Shown piece by piece: positions 35,727-45,333 of a stretch of DNA of 64,000 bases (within the stretch, counting starts at the first letter, position 1; each line of letters begins with the position of its first letter). A program made the position numbers and the translations under genes. The notes beneath the pieces were generated by a model. It did not search any database and was not told where the DNA came from. It saw nothing but the letters and a program-made list of their open reading frames with translations. The DNA comes from Geobacillus kaustophilus (GTDB lineage: Bacteria; Bacillota; Bacilli; Bacillales; Anoxybacillaceae), in contig NZ_JYBP01000003.1 of NCBI RefSeq assembly GCF_000948285.1, forward strand, positions 3,100,001 to 3,164,000. Direction: 5' to 3'.

Positions 35727-36638
35727 TCACCCTTTCAGCCGCCCGACCTGCCGGTAAAGAAGGAAGCCGGCGGAAGCGAGCAGCAGCCCGGCCAATGTAT
35801 GGGTTAAATACGGCGACGCCGTCTCCGGCAGTTTTTCCCCATACATCTTTCCTTTCATCTCGACAGCGAGCAGCCCGGCGTCAATGCCTTTCTCCCCAAC
35901 GCGGACGATGTAGCCCGATGTCAACATCTCCCGCGTTATGGCGATATCAGCGACCTCCTCGCCTCGGCGGTTGTACAGTCGGACGCGGATCGGCTCCGCC
36001 CCTGCCTCCTTTATGCCCGACCCGTCAGATGGAAGGTTCGCCTTAAGCTCGAGCAAGCGAAGCCCCTCTTCCCATATCGCCCGCAGTTGGCGGCGCTCTG
36101 TTTCCGTCCACGGCCCTTCCGTCTCCGCAAATGGGCGCAGCCGCTCACGAAGCGCCAAAAGCCGCCCAGCTAACTGCGGGTCGTCAAGCGAGGCCATATG
36201 GCGGATGAAGGCGCGCACTTCCTGTTCCGTCATCCCAATGGCCCCAAGCAAGTCGTTGATTTGCTGCATGGCGGCATTGTGCTGCGAGTAAAAACGAATG
36301 GCCCGGTCTAAGTCTTCGACAAATGTGTAGTCCTGCACCGTTTCACCAAACTGGCCAAGCAGCGCCTCGAGCTCCTCGACCGTCAGTCCGTGCTGGCGCA
36401 GCACGGCGTGAAGCTGCTCGTCGGTGATGGGCGTGCCAAGCCATTGTTTCAGCTCATCCATCGTGCGAAAATCGGCGATCGTCAAGCCGTATTGATCCAA
36501 ATAAGCCAACAGGTCGCTCACCGTCCAGCCGACGCTCTCGGCGTACTGCTCAAGCTCGCTTCGGCTGATGGCCGCCGCCTCAGCCGGAAACGAAGCGAAA
36601 ACAGCGACAAGCACAGCCATTCCCAGCCATTGCCGCAT
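35727..36638 (-). CDS. Processed acidic surface protein with LPETA sorting signal
   Basis: 303 residues from the ATG after GGGAGG; signal peptide ends at AEAAAIS. The body has three related helical repeats (SRSELEQYAESVGWTVSDLL, ITDEQLHAVLRQHGLTVEEL, TEQEVRAFIRHM), mostly acidic, and then a beta-rich domain. The C-terminus is a standard sorting signal: LPETA at about 270, a hydrophobic segment (LAGLLLASAGFLLY) and a basic tail. It matches the family of processed acidic surface proteins that pair with class D sortases using LPXTA. It is the first gene of a two-gene operon with the sortase. Confidence 0.9.
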   Translation of the reverse strand: MRQWLGMAVLVAVFASFPAEAAAISRSELEQYAESVGWTVSDLLAYLDQYGLTIADFRTMDELKQWLGTPITDEQLHAVLRQHGLTVEELEALLGQFGETVQDYTFVEDLDRAIRFYSQHNAAMQQINDLLGAIGMTEQEVRAFIRHMASLDDPQLAGRLLALRERLRPFAETEGPWTETERRQLRAIWEEGLRLLELKANLPSDGSGIKEAGAEPIRVRLYNRRGEEVADIAITREMLTSGYIVRVGEKGIDAGLLAVEMKGKMYGEKLPETASPYLTHTLAGLLLASAGFLLYRQVGRLKG

Positions 36639-36749
36639 TCGCTCTTCCTCCCTTCCGCTTTCTTTGGCGTACATTGGTAGTATTTTCCGAACATGCCGCT
36701 CTTATGTACGCCAACCAGCGAAAAAAGAAGAAAGTCCGGCTTAGAGCGC

Positions 36750-37114
36750 TTGAATGCTCACCCGTCTACACAAACGCTTAGAAGACTGGTGATTTAACAG
36801 AAAATGAGGTTCAATCATGTCACTTCTCAAATTGAGAAACCTTATAAGTGTTGCTCTGCTCGCCACTCAAGAATCATCGGTTTAGAGGAAATGACGGTTT
36901 TTCACCGGCCTTTTAGAGGCGGAAGATTGTTGGGGACGCCTGCCCCACGGCAGGCTCTGCCAGCCAAGCCATCCCCGGTCTGTCCCTGCGATTTGGCTGT
37001 CTCAACGACGTCCTTCTTTCAATATATTTTGGGCGGCGTTGGGGGAACATTCATGATGGAAGACGCTGATCCATCCCCCCTTCCGCTGATCGCGTGAAAG
37101 TGGGGCTTCTCGGT
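36750..37114 (+). ncRNA. PATE-like element with TnpB guide-RNA-like scaffold, copy B (long)
   Basis: Left end TTGAATGCTCACCC, right end GGGGCTTCTCGGT. Internal blocks CCACGGCAGG, AGCCAAGCCATCCCC and GCTGATCGCGTGAAAG are shared with copies A or C. At 365 bp it is about twice as long as the others, with extra sequence of unknown origin after the left end. No tnpA or tnpB frame remains. Confidence 0.5.
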
Positions 37115-37124
37115 GCATAACAAT

Positions 37125-37147
37125 AGGCGCCCGAGTTTCGGACGCCT
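37125..37147 (-). terminator. Terminator of the aspartokinase gene
   Basis: AGGCGCCCGA and TCGGACGCCT (one mismatch) around a 3-base loop, 9 bp after the stop. The minus-strand tail is only weakly T-rich. Confidence 0.65.
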
Positions 37148-37155
37148 GTTTCGCG

Positions 37156-38532
37156 TTAGGAAAGGCGGCTTACGGTTGCCTGTTGGAAATAGGCGTTGTA
37201 CAAGGCGCGAACCGCCTCGTTGACGACTTCTTCCTTCACGCCGAACATCATGCTCACTTCAGATGAACCTTGGTTGATCATCTCTAGGTTGATGTTGGCG
37301 TTGGCGAGCGCGGTGGTGGCTTTCGCCGCCATCCCGATCGTTTTTTCCATCCCTTCGCCGACGACCATAATGAGCGCCAAGCCGTACTCAATCGTCACCT
37401 CATCGACCGCCAGCTCTTCGCGGATGCGGGCGAGGATGCGCTCATCTTTTCCGTCCGCGAGCTGATCCGCCCGCAAAATGATCGACATGTTGTCGATGCC
37501 GGACGGCGTATGTTCGTAGGAGATGCCTTCGTCTTCTAAAATTTGCAGCACGCGCCGGCCAAAGCCAATCTCACGGTTCATTAAGTATTTGCTGATGTTG
37601 ATGCTGCAAAAGCCGGTGTCGCTCGCAATGCCGGCGACCGGTTCGTCGATATGGTTGCGCTTGGCGACGATCCACGTCCCTGGAGCGGCCGGGTTGTTCG
37701 TGTTTTTCACGCAAACGGGAATGCCGGCGCGATAGACCGGCTCGAGCGCCTCGTCATGAAAGACGGAAAATCCGGAATACGACAGCTCACGCATCTCGCG
37801 GTACGTGATTTCTTTCAACTTGCGGGCATCGGCGACGATCGACGGGTTGACGCAATAAATCGAGTCGACGTCAGTAAAGTTTTCGTACACGTCCGCTTTG
37901 ACGCCTGCGGCGACGATCGAGCCCGTGATATCCGATCCGCCGCGCGGGAACGTGACGATATGGCCGGATCGGGAATAGCCGAAAAATCCTGGAATGACCA
38001 AAACGCCGCGCCGTTCGCGCAGCTGCTTCAGTTTGTCATAAGACTCTGGAAGCACTTGGGCGTTGCCTGGCTCATCGGTGACGATAATGCCCGCTTCAAG
38101 CGGGCTGACGTAGCTCGCCTCAAGCCCGCGATCTTGCAGATAAAGCGCCATGAGCCTTGCGTTATGGTCTTCGCCGCTCGCTTTCATGGCGTCAAACAAC
38201 CGAGGCGGCTCGCTTCGATAGGCGCTGATTTTCGACTGCAAGTCATCGACAAGCTCGGCCAAAAAGCTGTCAGCTTCCAGCCCCAGCTCATTGGCGATGT
38301 CAGCGTACCGCTTCACGATCGCTTCCATCGTTTCCCCATGCGGCTCGCCAGCCGCGACTTGTTCGGCCAGCTGGATGAGCATATCGGTCACTTTCACATC
38401 GTCTTTGTACCGTTTTCCGGGCGCCGACACGACGACGATGCGGCGCTCGATATCCGAACTGATGATATCGGCCACTTTGCGGAACTGCGCGGCGCTCGCC
38501 ACCGAACTTCCACCGAATTTGGCTACCTTCAT
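37156..38532 (-). CDS. yclM: Aspartate kinase (YclM/ThrD type)
   Basis: Phosphorylates L-aspartate, the first step towards lysine, threonine and methionine. 458 residues: the kinase domain opens MKVAKFGGSSVASAAQFRKV, with VVVSAPGKRYKDD, FGYSRSGHIVTFPRGGSDIT and DVYENFTDVDSIYCV. Two ACT domains follow from about 310 (INISKYLMNREIGFGRRVL; IMVVGEGMEKTIGMAAKATT). Length and GGSSVA-start match B. subtilis YclM, whose orthologues are inhibited by threonine plus lysine. Single gene. No lysine or T-box riboswitch is visible in the 250 bp upstream; a TATGAT -10 lies near 38573. Confidence 0.92.
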   Translation of the reverse strand: MKVAKFGGSSVASAAQFRKVADIISSDIERRIVVVSAPGKRYKDDVKVTDMLIQLAEQVAAGEPHGETMEAIVKRYADIANELGLEADSFLAELVDDLQSKISAYRSEPPRLFDAMKASGEDHNARLMALYLQDRGLEASYVSPLEAGIIVTDEPGNAQVLPESYDKLKQLRERRGVLVIPGFFGYSRSGHIVTFPRGGSDITGSIVAAGVKADVYENFTDVDSIYCVNPSIVADARKLKEITYREMRELSYSGFSVFHDEALEPVYRAGIPVCVKNTNNPAAPGTWIVAKRNHIDEPVAGIASDTGFCSINISKYLMNREIGFGRRVLQILEDEGISYEHTPSGIDNMSIILRADQLADGKDERILARIREELAVDEVTIEYGLALIMVVGEGMEKTIGMAAKATTALANANINLEMINQGSSEVSMMFGVKEEVVNEAVRALYNAYFQQATVSRLS

Positions 38533-38796
38533 CGTTCATGACCCTTTCTGTCGAAAGTCTCTATAATTGCTTATCATATCACATTTTCCCGCCCATGGAA
38601 CCATTCATTTTTTAGAAATTTCCGCGGACGTCCAAAACCGTCGCCATCGCCGGCCATGAATCCCTTCAAAACAGATGGAGACATGTCGGAAAGACAGCGC
38701 TGCAACACACTCCCCGCCTTGACGAACGGGTGATGGTTCAGCGCAGCACCGTGTTTCCATCGTCCTTCGCTGCTTTTTCCGAAAATGACATCCTTC

Positions 38797-39231
38797 TCAC
38801 GTTTGCGCTACATTGCCGCGGCGGACGTTGGCGATTCCTTCTTTGCAGACGCCGTACGGCAGCCACGAGCAGTGGCGGCACAACTCGTCCAAATCATCCG
38901 GCTTGACCCGTTCCGCCGTCCGCCGGATCAGTTCGGACTTCCAATACACGTTGCCCGGTTCCAAGCCTAAATGGCGAATGACGTTTCCATCGAGCGAACG
39001 GACGTGGGCATCCGAATCCGGTCCGGCTTCACACGCCGTTTCCCCATGATGCGGGCAAGCGAGGCACGCCTCATCGAGCGCCGCGACGACTTCAATCAGA
39101 AAATCGTCGTTTTCGTCGCGAATGCGGGCCACGATCTCCCACATTTTTTCCACAAACGACAGGCTGTAGCCCATGCCGCGAAATCCGTGCACACAAAGCA
39201 AATGATGGCCGCGCAAACGAACCGGTTTCAT
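38797..39231 (-). CDS. DUF1284-family protein
   Basis: About 144 residues from the ATG after AGGGGAGA. Begins MKPVRLRGHHLLCVHGFRGM, which is diagnostic for DUF1284, and carries several Cys in pairs (ACLACPHHGETAC, LCRHCSWLPYGVC) that could bind a metal or iron-sulfur cluster. Function unknown. An upstream in-frame ATG at 39309 would add 26 residues with no support. Confidence 0.82.
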   Translation of the reverse strand: MKPVRLRGHHLLCVHGFRGMGYSLSFVEKMWEIVARIRDENDDFLIEVVAALDEACLACPHHGETACEAGPDSDAHVRSLDGNVIRHLGLEPGNVYWKSELIRRTAERVKPDDLDELCRHCSWLPYGVCKEGIANVRRGNVAQT

Positions 39232-39501
39232 CTTCTCTCCCCTTTCTTTTTTCTCTTCAAGCATATGCCGCCCCGCCTCCATTATTTCGATCGTCTTTGC
39301 CTCCATCATACGTCAACTCTTGTCATTCAGCAATCGAAACATAGACCGCCGCATTTTTTCAACCATTGAAGGAGCGAACAACACCGCTTTTAGGCCCATG
39401 CGCGTCTGTAAAGCGATTGGTTTCACGCCTTGGCTTACCTCCAAAGAGAAAAAATAGGCCAACGCTATGCAAAACGTTCTTGCTTGTATGCATCATCTCT
39501 A

Positions 39502-39649
39502 ACCGAGAAGACCCCCTCTTTCACGCGATCAGCATAAGTGAGAACAGCAGAACCGCAGGGCGCATGGGGATGGCTTGATCAACAACCTGCCGTGGGGCAG
39601 ATGCTCCCAAGAAGATCCCACCTCGAAGCGTAGGTGGGAGAGCGTTCAA
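39502..39649 (-). ncRNA. PATE-like element with TnpB guide-RNA-like scaffold, copy C
   Basis: On the minus strand it runs from TTGAACGCTCTCCCACC to GTCTTCTCGGT. Blocks CCACGGCAGG, TCAAGCCATCCCC, TCACTTATGCTGATCGCGTG are shared with A or B. It lies just upstream of the gene at 39713. Confidence 0.55.
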
Positions 39650-39712
39650 ATAGACAGCCGTCATGATACAATGAGAAAAGGAACGATGTTGCTGAGAAAG
39701 GACTGGCTGATC

Positions 39713-40273
39713 ATGACGAAAGAAGAATTGACGCACTCGCTTTCCGTCTTGCTTCATGAACTGACGAAATCATGGCGGAAAGAAAAAATTCATTCCGATG
39801 TGCTTGAAATCATTATGAAGCTGCGCATTCAAACCGATGACGACGAGCAATACGCTGCCGATCTGCTCGGCAACATCGCGTTTGCGAGCGAATCGGCCCA
39901 TGCGCTCAAGCAAATTTGGGGCTATATGCTGCGCGAGCAAACGTTTTTGTCGCCAGAGACGATCGAGGCGATGCTCGCGGACGCCCAGCGCAAAATCCAG
40001 CGCCGCTTGTCGGAGATGACGGCCCGCTATGAGCGTCCGTTTTTGTCCATCGACGACCCGCTCGAGCGGAAACGCCAGCTTGAGCGCTCCTACAGCGCCC
40101 TTCTTTTGTTCAACCGGATCGCCACCGATTTTTTGCTCGAGTTCGTCCGCGAGGAAAACGAAGCGGCCGCAAGCACCTTTTTTGCCGCTGATCCGAACGA
40201 GGCGATCGAAGTGTTCCATCATCTTTGCAGCGTCTACGCGAGCCGCTTGCTTGAAGGTCTGGAAGTCGATTGA
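39713..40273 (+). CDS. Conserved hypothetical helical protein
   Basis: Not recognised. 186 residues from MTKEELTHSLSVLLHELTKS; the alternative ATG at 39686 (MLLRKDWLIM) has AAAAGGAA upstream and is equally plausible. The product is all-helical and soluble, rich in Leu, Glu and Arg. A possible -10 (GATACAAT near 39663) precedes it, immediately beyond the PATE-like element. The frame extending back to 39575 reads into that element and is not real. Confidence 0.55.
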   Translation: MTKEELTHSLSVLLHELTKSWRKEKIHSDVLEIIMKLRIQTDDDEQYAADLLGNIAFASESAHALKQIWGYMLREQTFLSPETIEAMLADAQRKIQRRLSEMTARYERPFLSIDDPLERKRQLERSYSALLLFNRIATDFLLEFVREENEAAASTFFAADPNEAIEVFHHLCSVYASRLLEGLEVD

Positions 40274-40312
40274 TGGACAAACCGTCGATCGAAGTCCTTG
40301 AAGCTAACCAAG

Positions 40313-40337
40313 GGTGCCCCAAACGCAACGGGGCGCC
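40313..40337 (+). terminator. Terminator of the helical hypothetical gene
   Basis: GGTGCCCC and GGGGCGCC with a 9-base loop, followed by TTTTCTC. Confidence 0.8.
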
Positions 40338-40379
40338 TTTTCTCATCACCATCTATACTGCCGCATTGGCATTTTCGAT

Positions 40380-40408
40380 TTGACAGTATTGTCCAGCCAT
40401 GATATTGT
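40380..40408 (+). promoter_or_regulatory. Promoter of the aldehyde dehydrogenase gene
   Basis: TTGACA, a 17-bp spacer and TATTGT, about 78 bp before the start codon. Confidence 0.7.
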
Positions 40409-40486
40409 ATTCATGAGAAAGAATTTTTATAATATTATTTCTTTTGTAAGCGAATACAAAAAACTTAAATGGAGGAGGAGTCGGGT

Positions 40487-42007
40487 ATGATCTACGCACA
40501 ACCAGGCCAGCCAGGCGCGCTTGTCACGTTCAAAAAGCGCTACGAAAACTTCATCGGCGGCAAATGGGTGCCGCCGGTCGACGGCGAGTATTTCGAAAAT
40601 ATCACGCCGATCACCGGGCAGCCGTATTGCGAAGTGCCGCGCTCCAAAGCGGCGGACATCGAACTGGCGCTTGACGCCGCCCATGCGGCAAAAGACGCAT
40701 GGGGACGCACGTCTCCAGCCGAGCGCGCCCGTTTGCTGAACAAAATTGCCGATCGAATGGAAGAGAACTTGGAAATGCTCGCTGTCGCGGAAACATGGGA
40801 AAACGGCAAGCCGATCCGCGAGACGCTCGCGGCTGACATTCCGCTCGCGATCGACCATTTCCGCTACTTCGCCAGCTGCATCCGCGCGCAAGAAGGCACG
40901 ATTTCGGAAATCGATCACGACACGGTCGCCTATCACTTCAAAGAACCGCTCGGCGTCGTCGGGCAAATCATCCCGTGGAACTTCCCGATTTTAATGGCGG
41001 CCTGGAAACTCGCTCCAGCGCTCGCGGCCGGCAACTGCGTCGTCTTGAAACCGGCGGAGCAAACGCCGACGTCGATCCTCGTTCTCATCGAACTCATTGA
41101 AGATTTGCTTCCACCTGGCGTCGTCAACATCGTCAACGGCTTTGGCCTAGAAGCCGGCAAACCGCTCGCCTCGAATCCGCGCGTGGCGAAAGTGGCGTTC
41201 ACCGGTGAAACGACGACCGGACGGCTCATCATGCAATACGCCTCGCAAAACATCGTGCCGGTCACGCTTGAGCTTGGCGGCAAGTCCCCGAACATTTTCT
41301 TCGCTGATGTGATGGACAAAGACGACGAGTTTCTCGATAAAGCGCTCGAAGGGTTTACGATGTTCGCTCTAAACCAAGGCGAAGTGTGCACATGCCCGTC
41401 GCGCGCCCTCATCCACGAGTCGATTTACGATGCCTTTATGGAACGGGCGCTTGAGCGCGTCAAGCAAATCAAGCAAGGCAATCCGCTCGATACGGAAACG
41501 ATGATCGGCGCCCAAGCCTCCTCCGAACAGCTCGAGAAAATTTTGTCATATATTGATATCGGCAAACAAGAAGGAGCTGAGCTCTTGATCGGCGGCGAGC
41601 GGAACATGCTTGAAGGGGAACTCGCCGGCGGCTATTACGTCAAGCCGACCGTTTTCAAAGGGCATAACAAAATGCGCATTTTCCAAGAAGAAATTTTCGG
41701 CCCGGTGCTCGCGGCCACGACGTTTCAAGATCATGACGAAGCGCTTTCGATCGCCAATGAAACGCTGTACGGCCTTGGCGCCGGCGTCTGGACGCGCGAC
41801 ATCAACACCGCGTACCGCTTCGGCCGCGGCATCCAAGCCGGCCGCGTCTGGACGAACTGCTATCACGTCTATCCGGCCCACGCGGCGTTTGGCGGCTACA
41901 AGATGTCCGGCATCGGCCGCGAAACGCACAAAATGATGCTCGACCATTACCAACAAACGAAAAACTTGCTTGTTAGCTACTCTCCGAAAAAACTCGGGTT
42001 GTTCTAA
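40487..42007 (+). CDS. NAD-dependent aldehyde dehydrogenase (acetaldehyde-type, AcoD/ExaC-like)
   Basis: 506 residues from the ATG after GGAGGAGG. Standard ALDH fold: [23 protein letters not shown] (cofactor domain, shortened here to [12 protein letters not shown]), [27 protein letters not shown], the Glu in [11 protein letters not shown], the catalytic Cys in [13 protein letters not shown], and [10 protein letters not shown]. The start [21 protein letters not shown] is shared by the acetaldehyde dehydrogenases of the AcoD/ExaC group, which oxidise acetaldehyde to acetate. A DUF779 gene follows, a pairing often seen with this group. A strong 16-bp terminator stem separates them. Confidence 0.92.
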   Translation: MIYAQPGQPGALVTFKKRYENFIGGKWVPPVDGEYFENITPITGQPYCEVPRSKAADIELALDAAHAAKDAWGRTSPAERARLLNKIADRMEENLEMLAVAETWENGKPIRETLAADIPLAIDHFRYFASCIRAQEGTISEIDHDTVAYHFKEPLGVVGQIIPWNFPILMAAWKLAPALAAGNCVVLKPAEQTPTSILVLIELIEDLLPPGVVNIVNGFGLEAGKPLASNPRVAKVAFTGETTTGRLIMQYASQNIVPVTLELGGKSPNIFFADVMDKDDEFLDKALEGFTMFALNQGEVCTCPSRALIHESIYDAFMERALERVKQIKQGNPLDTETMIGAQASSEQLEKILSYIDIGKQEGAELLIGGERNMLEGELAGGYYVKPTVFKGHNKMRIFQEEIFGPVLAATTFQDHDEALSIANETLYGLGAGVWTRDINTAYRFGRGIQAGRVWTNCYHVYPAHAAFGGYKMSGIGRETHKMMLDHYQQTKNLLVSYSPKKLGLF

Positions 42008-42030
42008 CATTGGCCCACCCGCTCTTCATA

Positions 42031-42066
42031 CGGGCAAAAGGCAGCGCGCCGGCGCTGCCTTTTGCC
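42031..42066 (+). terminator. Terminator of the aldehyde dehydrogenase gene
   Basis: GGGCAAAAGGCAGCGC and GCGCTGCCTTTTGCCC are a perfect 16-bp stem with a 4-base loop. Confidence 0.85.
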
Positions 42067-42213
42067 CACTGTTGCATCCGTCGCCGCCAAAACCACGCAA
42101 ACGCCTTTTGATGATGGAATGGAAAACGACGCAGCAGCCGTTCCATTCGACGAATCCAGCAGAGCTGCTCTAGGAGCCTGTCTTTGGCCATGATGCGAAA
42201 GGAGGTGCATCCG

Positions 42214-42573
42214 ATGCCTGATGAACCGAAAGTCATCGCCACCGAAGCAGCGTTAGAATTGATTGAAAAATTAAAGGCGAAATACGGTCCGCTCATGTTC
42301 CACCAATCCGGCGGCTGCTGCGACGGCAGCTCGCCGATGTGCTACCCGCTCGGCGAGTTGATCGTCGGCGATTCCGATGTTTTGCTTGGCGAAATCGGCG
42401 GCTGCCCGTTTTACATCTCTAAGGCGCAATACGAATATTGGAAGCATACGCAGCTCATCATTGACGTCGTCCCCGGGCGCGGCGGCATGTTTTCGCTCGA
42501 AGGCCCGGAAGGCGTCCGCTTTCTCACCCGCTCGCGCGTCTTCGGCCAAAGCGCGGATGCGGGCGCAACGTAA
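42214..42573 (+). CDS. DUF779-family protein
   Basis: 119 residues from the ATG after AAAGGAGGTG. Contains the family core FHQSGGCCDGSSPMCYPLGEL and EIGGCPFYISKAQYEYWKHT, with conserved Cys that may bind metal. Function is unknown, but DUF779 genes commonly neighbour aldehyde dehydrogenases as here, which suggests a supporting role in aldehyde metabolism. Confidence 0.88.
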   Translation: MPDEPKVIATEAALELIEKLKAKYGPLMFHQSGGCCDGSSPMCYPLGELIVGDSDVLLGEIGGCPFYISKAQYEYWKHTQLIIDVVPGRGGMFSLEGPEGVRFLTRSRVFGQSADAGAT

Positions 42574-42689
42574 CCAGCCATTGCGGATCGTCACCGTGAA
42601 ACCGCCATGCGCCGGGCATCACGTCGATGCGAAACCGCCTGGCGAAATGGGCCGCACGGAGCGAGCCGCCGGCTTCCATTGGCACCTCA

Positions 42690-42716
42690 CCCCCGGATGT
42701 CTCATCGCTCCGGGGG
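42690..42716 (+). terminator. Terminator of the DUF779 gene
   Basis: CCCCCGGA and TCCGGGGG with an 11-base loop, followed by AGTTTTGTT. Confidence 0.8.
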
Positions 42717-42749
42717 AGTTTTGTTCGTCGCCGTCAAACAGAAAGGCGG

Positions 42750-42793
42750 TCCGCCGCCTGAGCGAATGAGGCGCGGTCCGCCGTTTTCTTTTC
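42750..42793 (-). terminator. Likely terminator of the MFS gene
   Basis: GGCGGTCCGCCGCCT and AGGCGCGGTCCGCC can pair with small mismatches; A and T tracts on both sides allow use in both directions. Confidence 0.55.
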
Positions 42794-42808
42794 TTCATTC
42801 GCATGCCG

Positions 42809-44425
42809 CTAGGCCTTCCCCTCTGCCTGCTTCAACTGCTTCATCGCCTCGGTCCGATCAGACAAGGTGATCCTTTTCAAACCGAACACCAACAACAAGC
42901 CCACCGCGATAAACACGAGCCCGAACAAAAAGACGGATTGCAGGGAATCGACAAGCGACTGCTTCAGCACCGGCACAAACATGTCCCTAAGCGGCGCTGG
43001 AATCTTGGCCATCGCTTCCGGACTGAGCAAGACGGAATACAAGCCTTGCGGGTCGGTATGAATCATATCGGCAAAGCGGTCGACAAGCCCCTTCGCCTGC
43101 TCCGGCAGCGCTTCAAGCTTCGGCATAAGCCTTTCATCAAGCAAGGTGCTGGAGCGATGGTTCATGATGGCGCCAAGCACCGTCATCCCAAACGTCCCGC
43201 CAATCGAACGGAAAAACTGGCTCGAAGAGGTGACAACGCCAAGCTCTGATTTCGGGAAGCTTTCTTGCAAAGCGAGCGTCAAAATCGGCATGACCAAACC
43301 AGTGCCAAGCCCCAGAATAATCATATAGAACGTCGCCATCCATTTTGACGTATCGACATCCATCGTGCTAAGCAAGCCAAATGCCGCGGCCATAATGACC
43401 ATGCCAGCGATCAATTGCGTTTTCACCCCGATCCGGTACACCAAGCGGCCGCCAAGGATGCTGCCGATAATCATCGTGATCATCATCGGGGTCATAATCG
43501 TCCCGGATTGGGTGGCGCTCACACCGATGATGCCTTGCATAAAAAACGGCACAAACATAATCGCGCCAAACATGCCGACGCTCATGAAAAAGCCGATGCC
43601 ATTGAGCAGCGTAAACGTCCGATTGCGGAACAACCAAAGCGGAATGATCGGCTCCTCGGCTCGCTTTTCCGCCCAAACGAACAAAGCGAAAAAGACAGAC
43701 GCGGCCACAAAGAGAGAGACGATTTGCCACGACCCCCACGGATATCGGTCGCCGCCAAACGTCAGCCCCAAAAGCAAGCTGACGACGCCCACGGTCAACG
43801 TCGCCATGCCGGCAAGGTCAAATTTGACTGGACCCTCGGCTTTATATTTGCTTAATCCCATCGCAATCAACACCGTCGCAACAATTCCCACCGGCAAATT
43901 GATGTAAAACACCCAGCGCCAGGTCAAATGGTCGACGATAAAGCCGCCGATTTGCGGACCGAGCACAGAGGCGAGGCCGTACAAGCCGCCGAACACCCCT
44001 TGCCATTTCGCCCGCTCTTTGCCGGTGAACACATCCCCAATGACAATCATCGCCATCGGCATCATAATCCCGCCGCCTAGTCCTTGAATGCCGCGGTAAA
44101 TGATGAGCTCAGTCATATCGTTCGCCATGCCGCACAGCGCTGATCCGGCCATAAAAATGACAAGCCCGCTCATATACACAAGCCGACGGCCCAATAAGTC
44201 GGCGAGCTTGCCGGCGATCGGCACAACCGTCGTTGACGTCAACATATATGCCGTCGTCAGCCACGTCATGACGCCGAGCCCGCCGAGTTCCCCGACAATG
44301 CGCGGCATCGCCGTGCCGACGATCGTTCCATCAAGCGCCGCAAACAACATCGCAATGATAAGTCCGGCGATGAGCAGCGGGCGATGACGAATGGTGCTCG
44401 CTGGCGCTATTATCGCTTTTTCCAT
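42809..44425 (-). CDS. MFS drug efflux transporter, DHA2 (EmrB/QacA) family, 14 TMS
   Basis: About 538 residues from the ATG after GGGAGAGAGG. The first loop motif and LDGTIVGTAMPRIVGELGGL (motif D1) mark the DHA2 family; GKLADLLGRRLVYMSG is the loop 2-3 motif A and GVFGGLYGLASVLGPQIGG is the antiporter motif C. It exports drugs or other toxic compounds by proton exchange. The start overlaps the tetR stop by 16 bp, so both are in one operon and the transporter should be induced when TetR binds a ligand. Confidence 0.93.
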   Translation of the reverse strand: MEKAIIAPASTIRHRPLLIAGLIIAMLFAALDGTIVGTAMPRIVGELGGLGVMTWLTTAYMLTSTTVVPIAGKLADLLGRRLVYMSGLVIFMAGSALCGMANDMTELIIYRGIQGLGGGIMMPMAMIVIGDVFTGKERAKWQGVFGGLYGLASVLGPQIGGFIVDHLTWRWVFYINLPVGIVATVLIAMGLSKYKAEGPVKFDLAGMATLTVGVVSLLLGLTFGGDRYPWGSWQIVSLFVAASVFFALFVWAEKRAEEPIIPLWLFRNRTFTLLNGIGFFMSVGMFGAIMFVPFFMQGIIGVSATQSGTIMTPMMITMIIGSILGGRLVYRIGVKTQLIAGMVIMAAAFGLLSTMDVDTSKWMATFYMIILGLGTGLVMPILTLALQESFPKSELGVVTSSSQFFRSIGGTFGMTVLGAIMNHRSSTLLDERLMPKLEALPEQAKGLVDRFADMIHTDPQGLYSVLLSPEAMAKIPAPLRDMFVPVLKQSLVDSLQSVFLFGLVFIAVGLLLVFGLKRITLSDRTEAMKQLKQAEGKA

Positions 44426-45333
44426 GACCCTCTCTCCCATCCATTTAGTCGTTGATACTCTTCCATTTCTTGGATCAGTGCGTCCAAAGCCGACGCAAGT
44501 CGAGGCGCCTGTTGATGCCGCAAATACAAAAGCATCGCTTCGACGATATAAGCGCGCGGCGGTTCATCGCGCCGAAGCAGCTCTTCCTCCAGCGCCGCCG
44601 CGGCCTCAAGCACATCGTTCGCCCGCTTCGGATCGAGCCCGTTTGCGGCCTCCCGGACGGCCGCAAACGCCGAAGCCAACCGCTCCCGGCGGCGCTCGCG
44701 CTCACGCTCCTCCAGTTTCATCCATGGCGCGAGCGCCTCCTCGGTCAAAAGCGGGCGCTCATCAGCCGTGAAGCTGGCGACAATGGCATCAATGCGGCGC
44801 ATGAGAAAACGGGCCGCCTCGTCCGCATCAAACGCCTCCTCGCGAAAAAAGAAGTAAAACAAATATTGCCGGATCATGCCGTTCGTCATCATGGCGACAT
44901 CATACACATACGGACCGACTGCCTCTCCATACACCTCCGCCAGACGGGTGCAATACCATAAAAAAAGACGCCCATGCTGGCGGAACATATACCGTTCCAC
45001 TTCCGGATTGACTTTCGGCAATTGCTCCGACATCATCATACGCAAAAAATCTTTGTACTCGCGAATGTGAGAAAAATGGACAGCCAGCTGGCGTACAAAC
45101 CGCTCTTTTTCCGTCCCTTCCCCGCCGTCCGCCATGAAATCCGCGACCATTTTTTCACTGTAGTAGCGTAGCACCGCCAAGAGCAACTCTTCTTTCGAAG
45201 CGAAGTGGTGGTAAAACGCTCCTTTGGAAATGCCCCATGCCTCGACCAAATCTTGAATCGACGTCTCATGATACCCTTTTTCGGCAAACAATTTCATTGC
45301 CGCCTCAATAAATTGGGCGCGCCGTTCATCCAT
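44410..45333 (-). CDS. TetR-family transcriptional repressor
   Basis: 307 residues, longer than the usual about 200. The N-terminal helix-turn-helix is typical: FIEAAMKLFAEKGYHETSIQ, DLVEAWGISKGAFYHHFASK. The long C-terminal ligand domain has an extra charged helical region (LEERERERRRERLASAFAAV). It precedes and overlaps the MFS gene and likely represses the operon at palindromes TGACCAAATAGTCA (45490) and TGACTAAACGGTCA (46815). A small open frame overlaps its start. Confidence 0.9.
   Translation of the reverse strand: MDERRAQFIEAAMKLFAEKGYHETSIQDLVEAWGISKGAFYHHFASKEELLLAVLRYYSEKMVADFMADGGEGTEKERFVRQLAVHFSHIREYKDFLRMMMSEQLPKVNPEVERYMFRQHGRLFLWYCTRLAEVYGEAVGPYVYDVAMMTNGMIRQYLFYFFFREEAFDADEAARFLMRRIDAIVASFTADERPLLTEEALAPWMKLEERERERRRERLASAFAAVREAANGLDPKRANDVLEAAAALEEELLRRDEPPRAYIVEAMLLYLRHQQAPRLASALDALIQEMEEYQRLNGWERGSWKKR

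Noticed and set aside
37651-38541. 296-codon open frame antisense to aspartokinase
   Set aside because: Lies entirely within yclM; composition is that of an antisense shadow and no ribosome-binding site is convincing.
38533-38796. Lysine riboswitch or T-box upstream of aspartokinase
   Set aside because: No conserved core of either is visible; only a plain promoter-like stretch.
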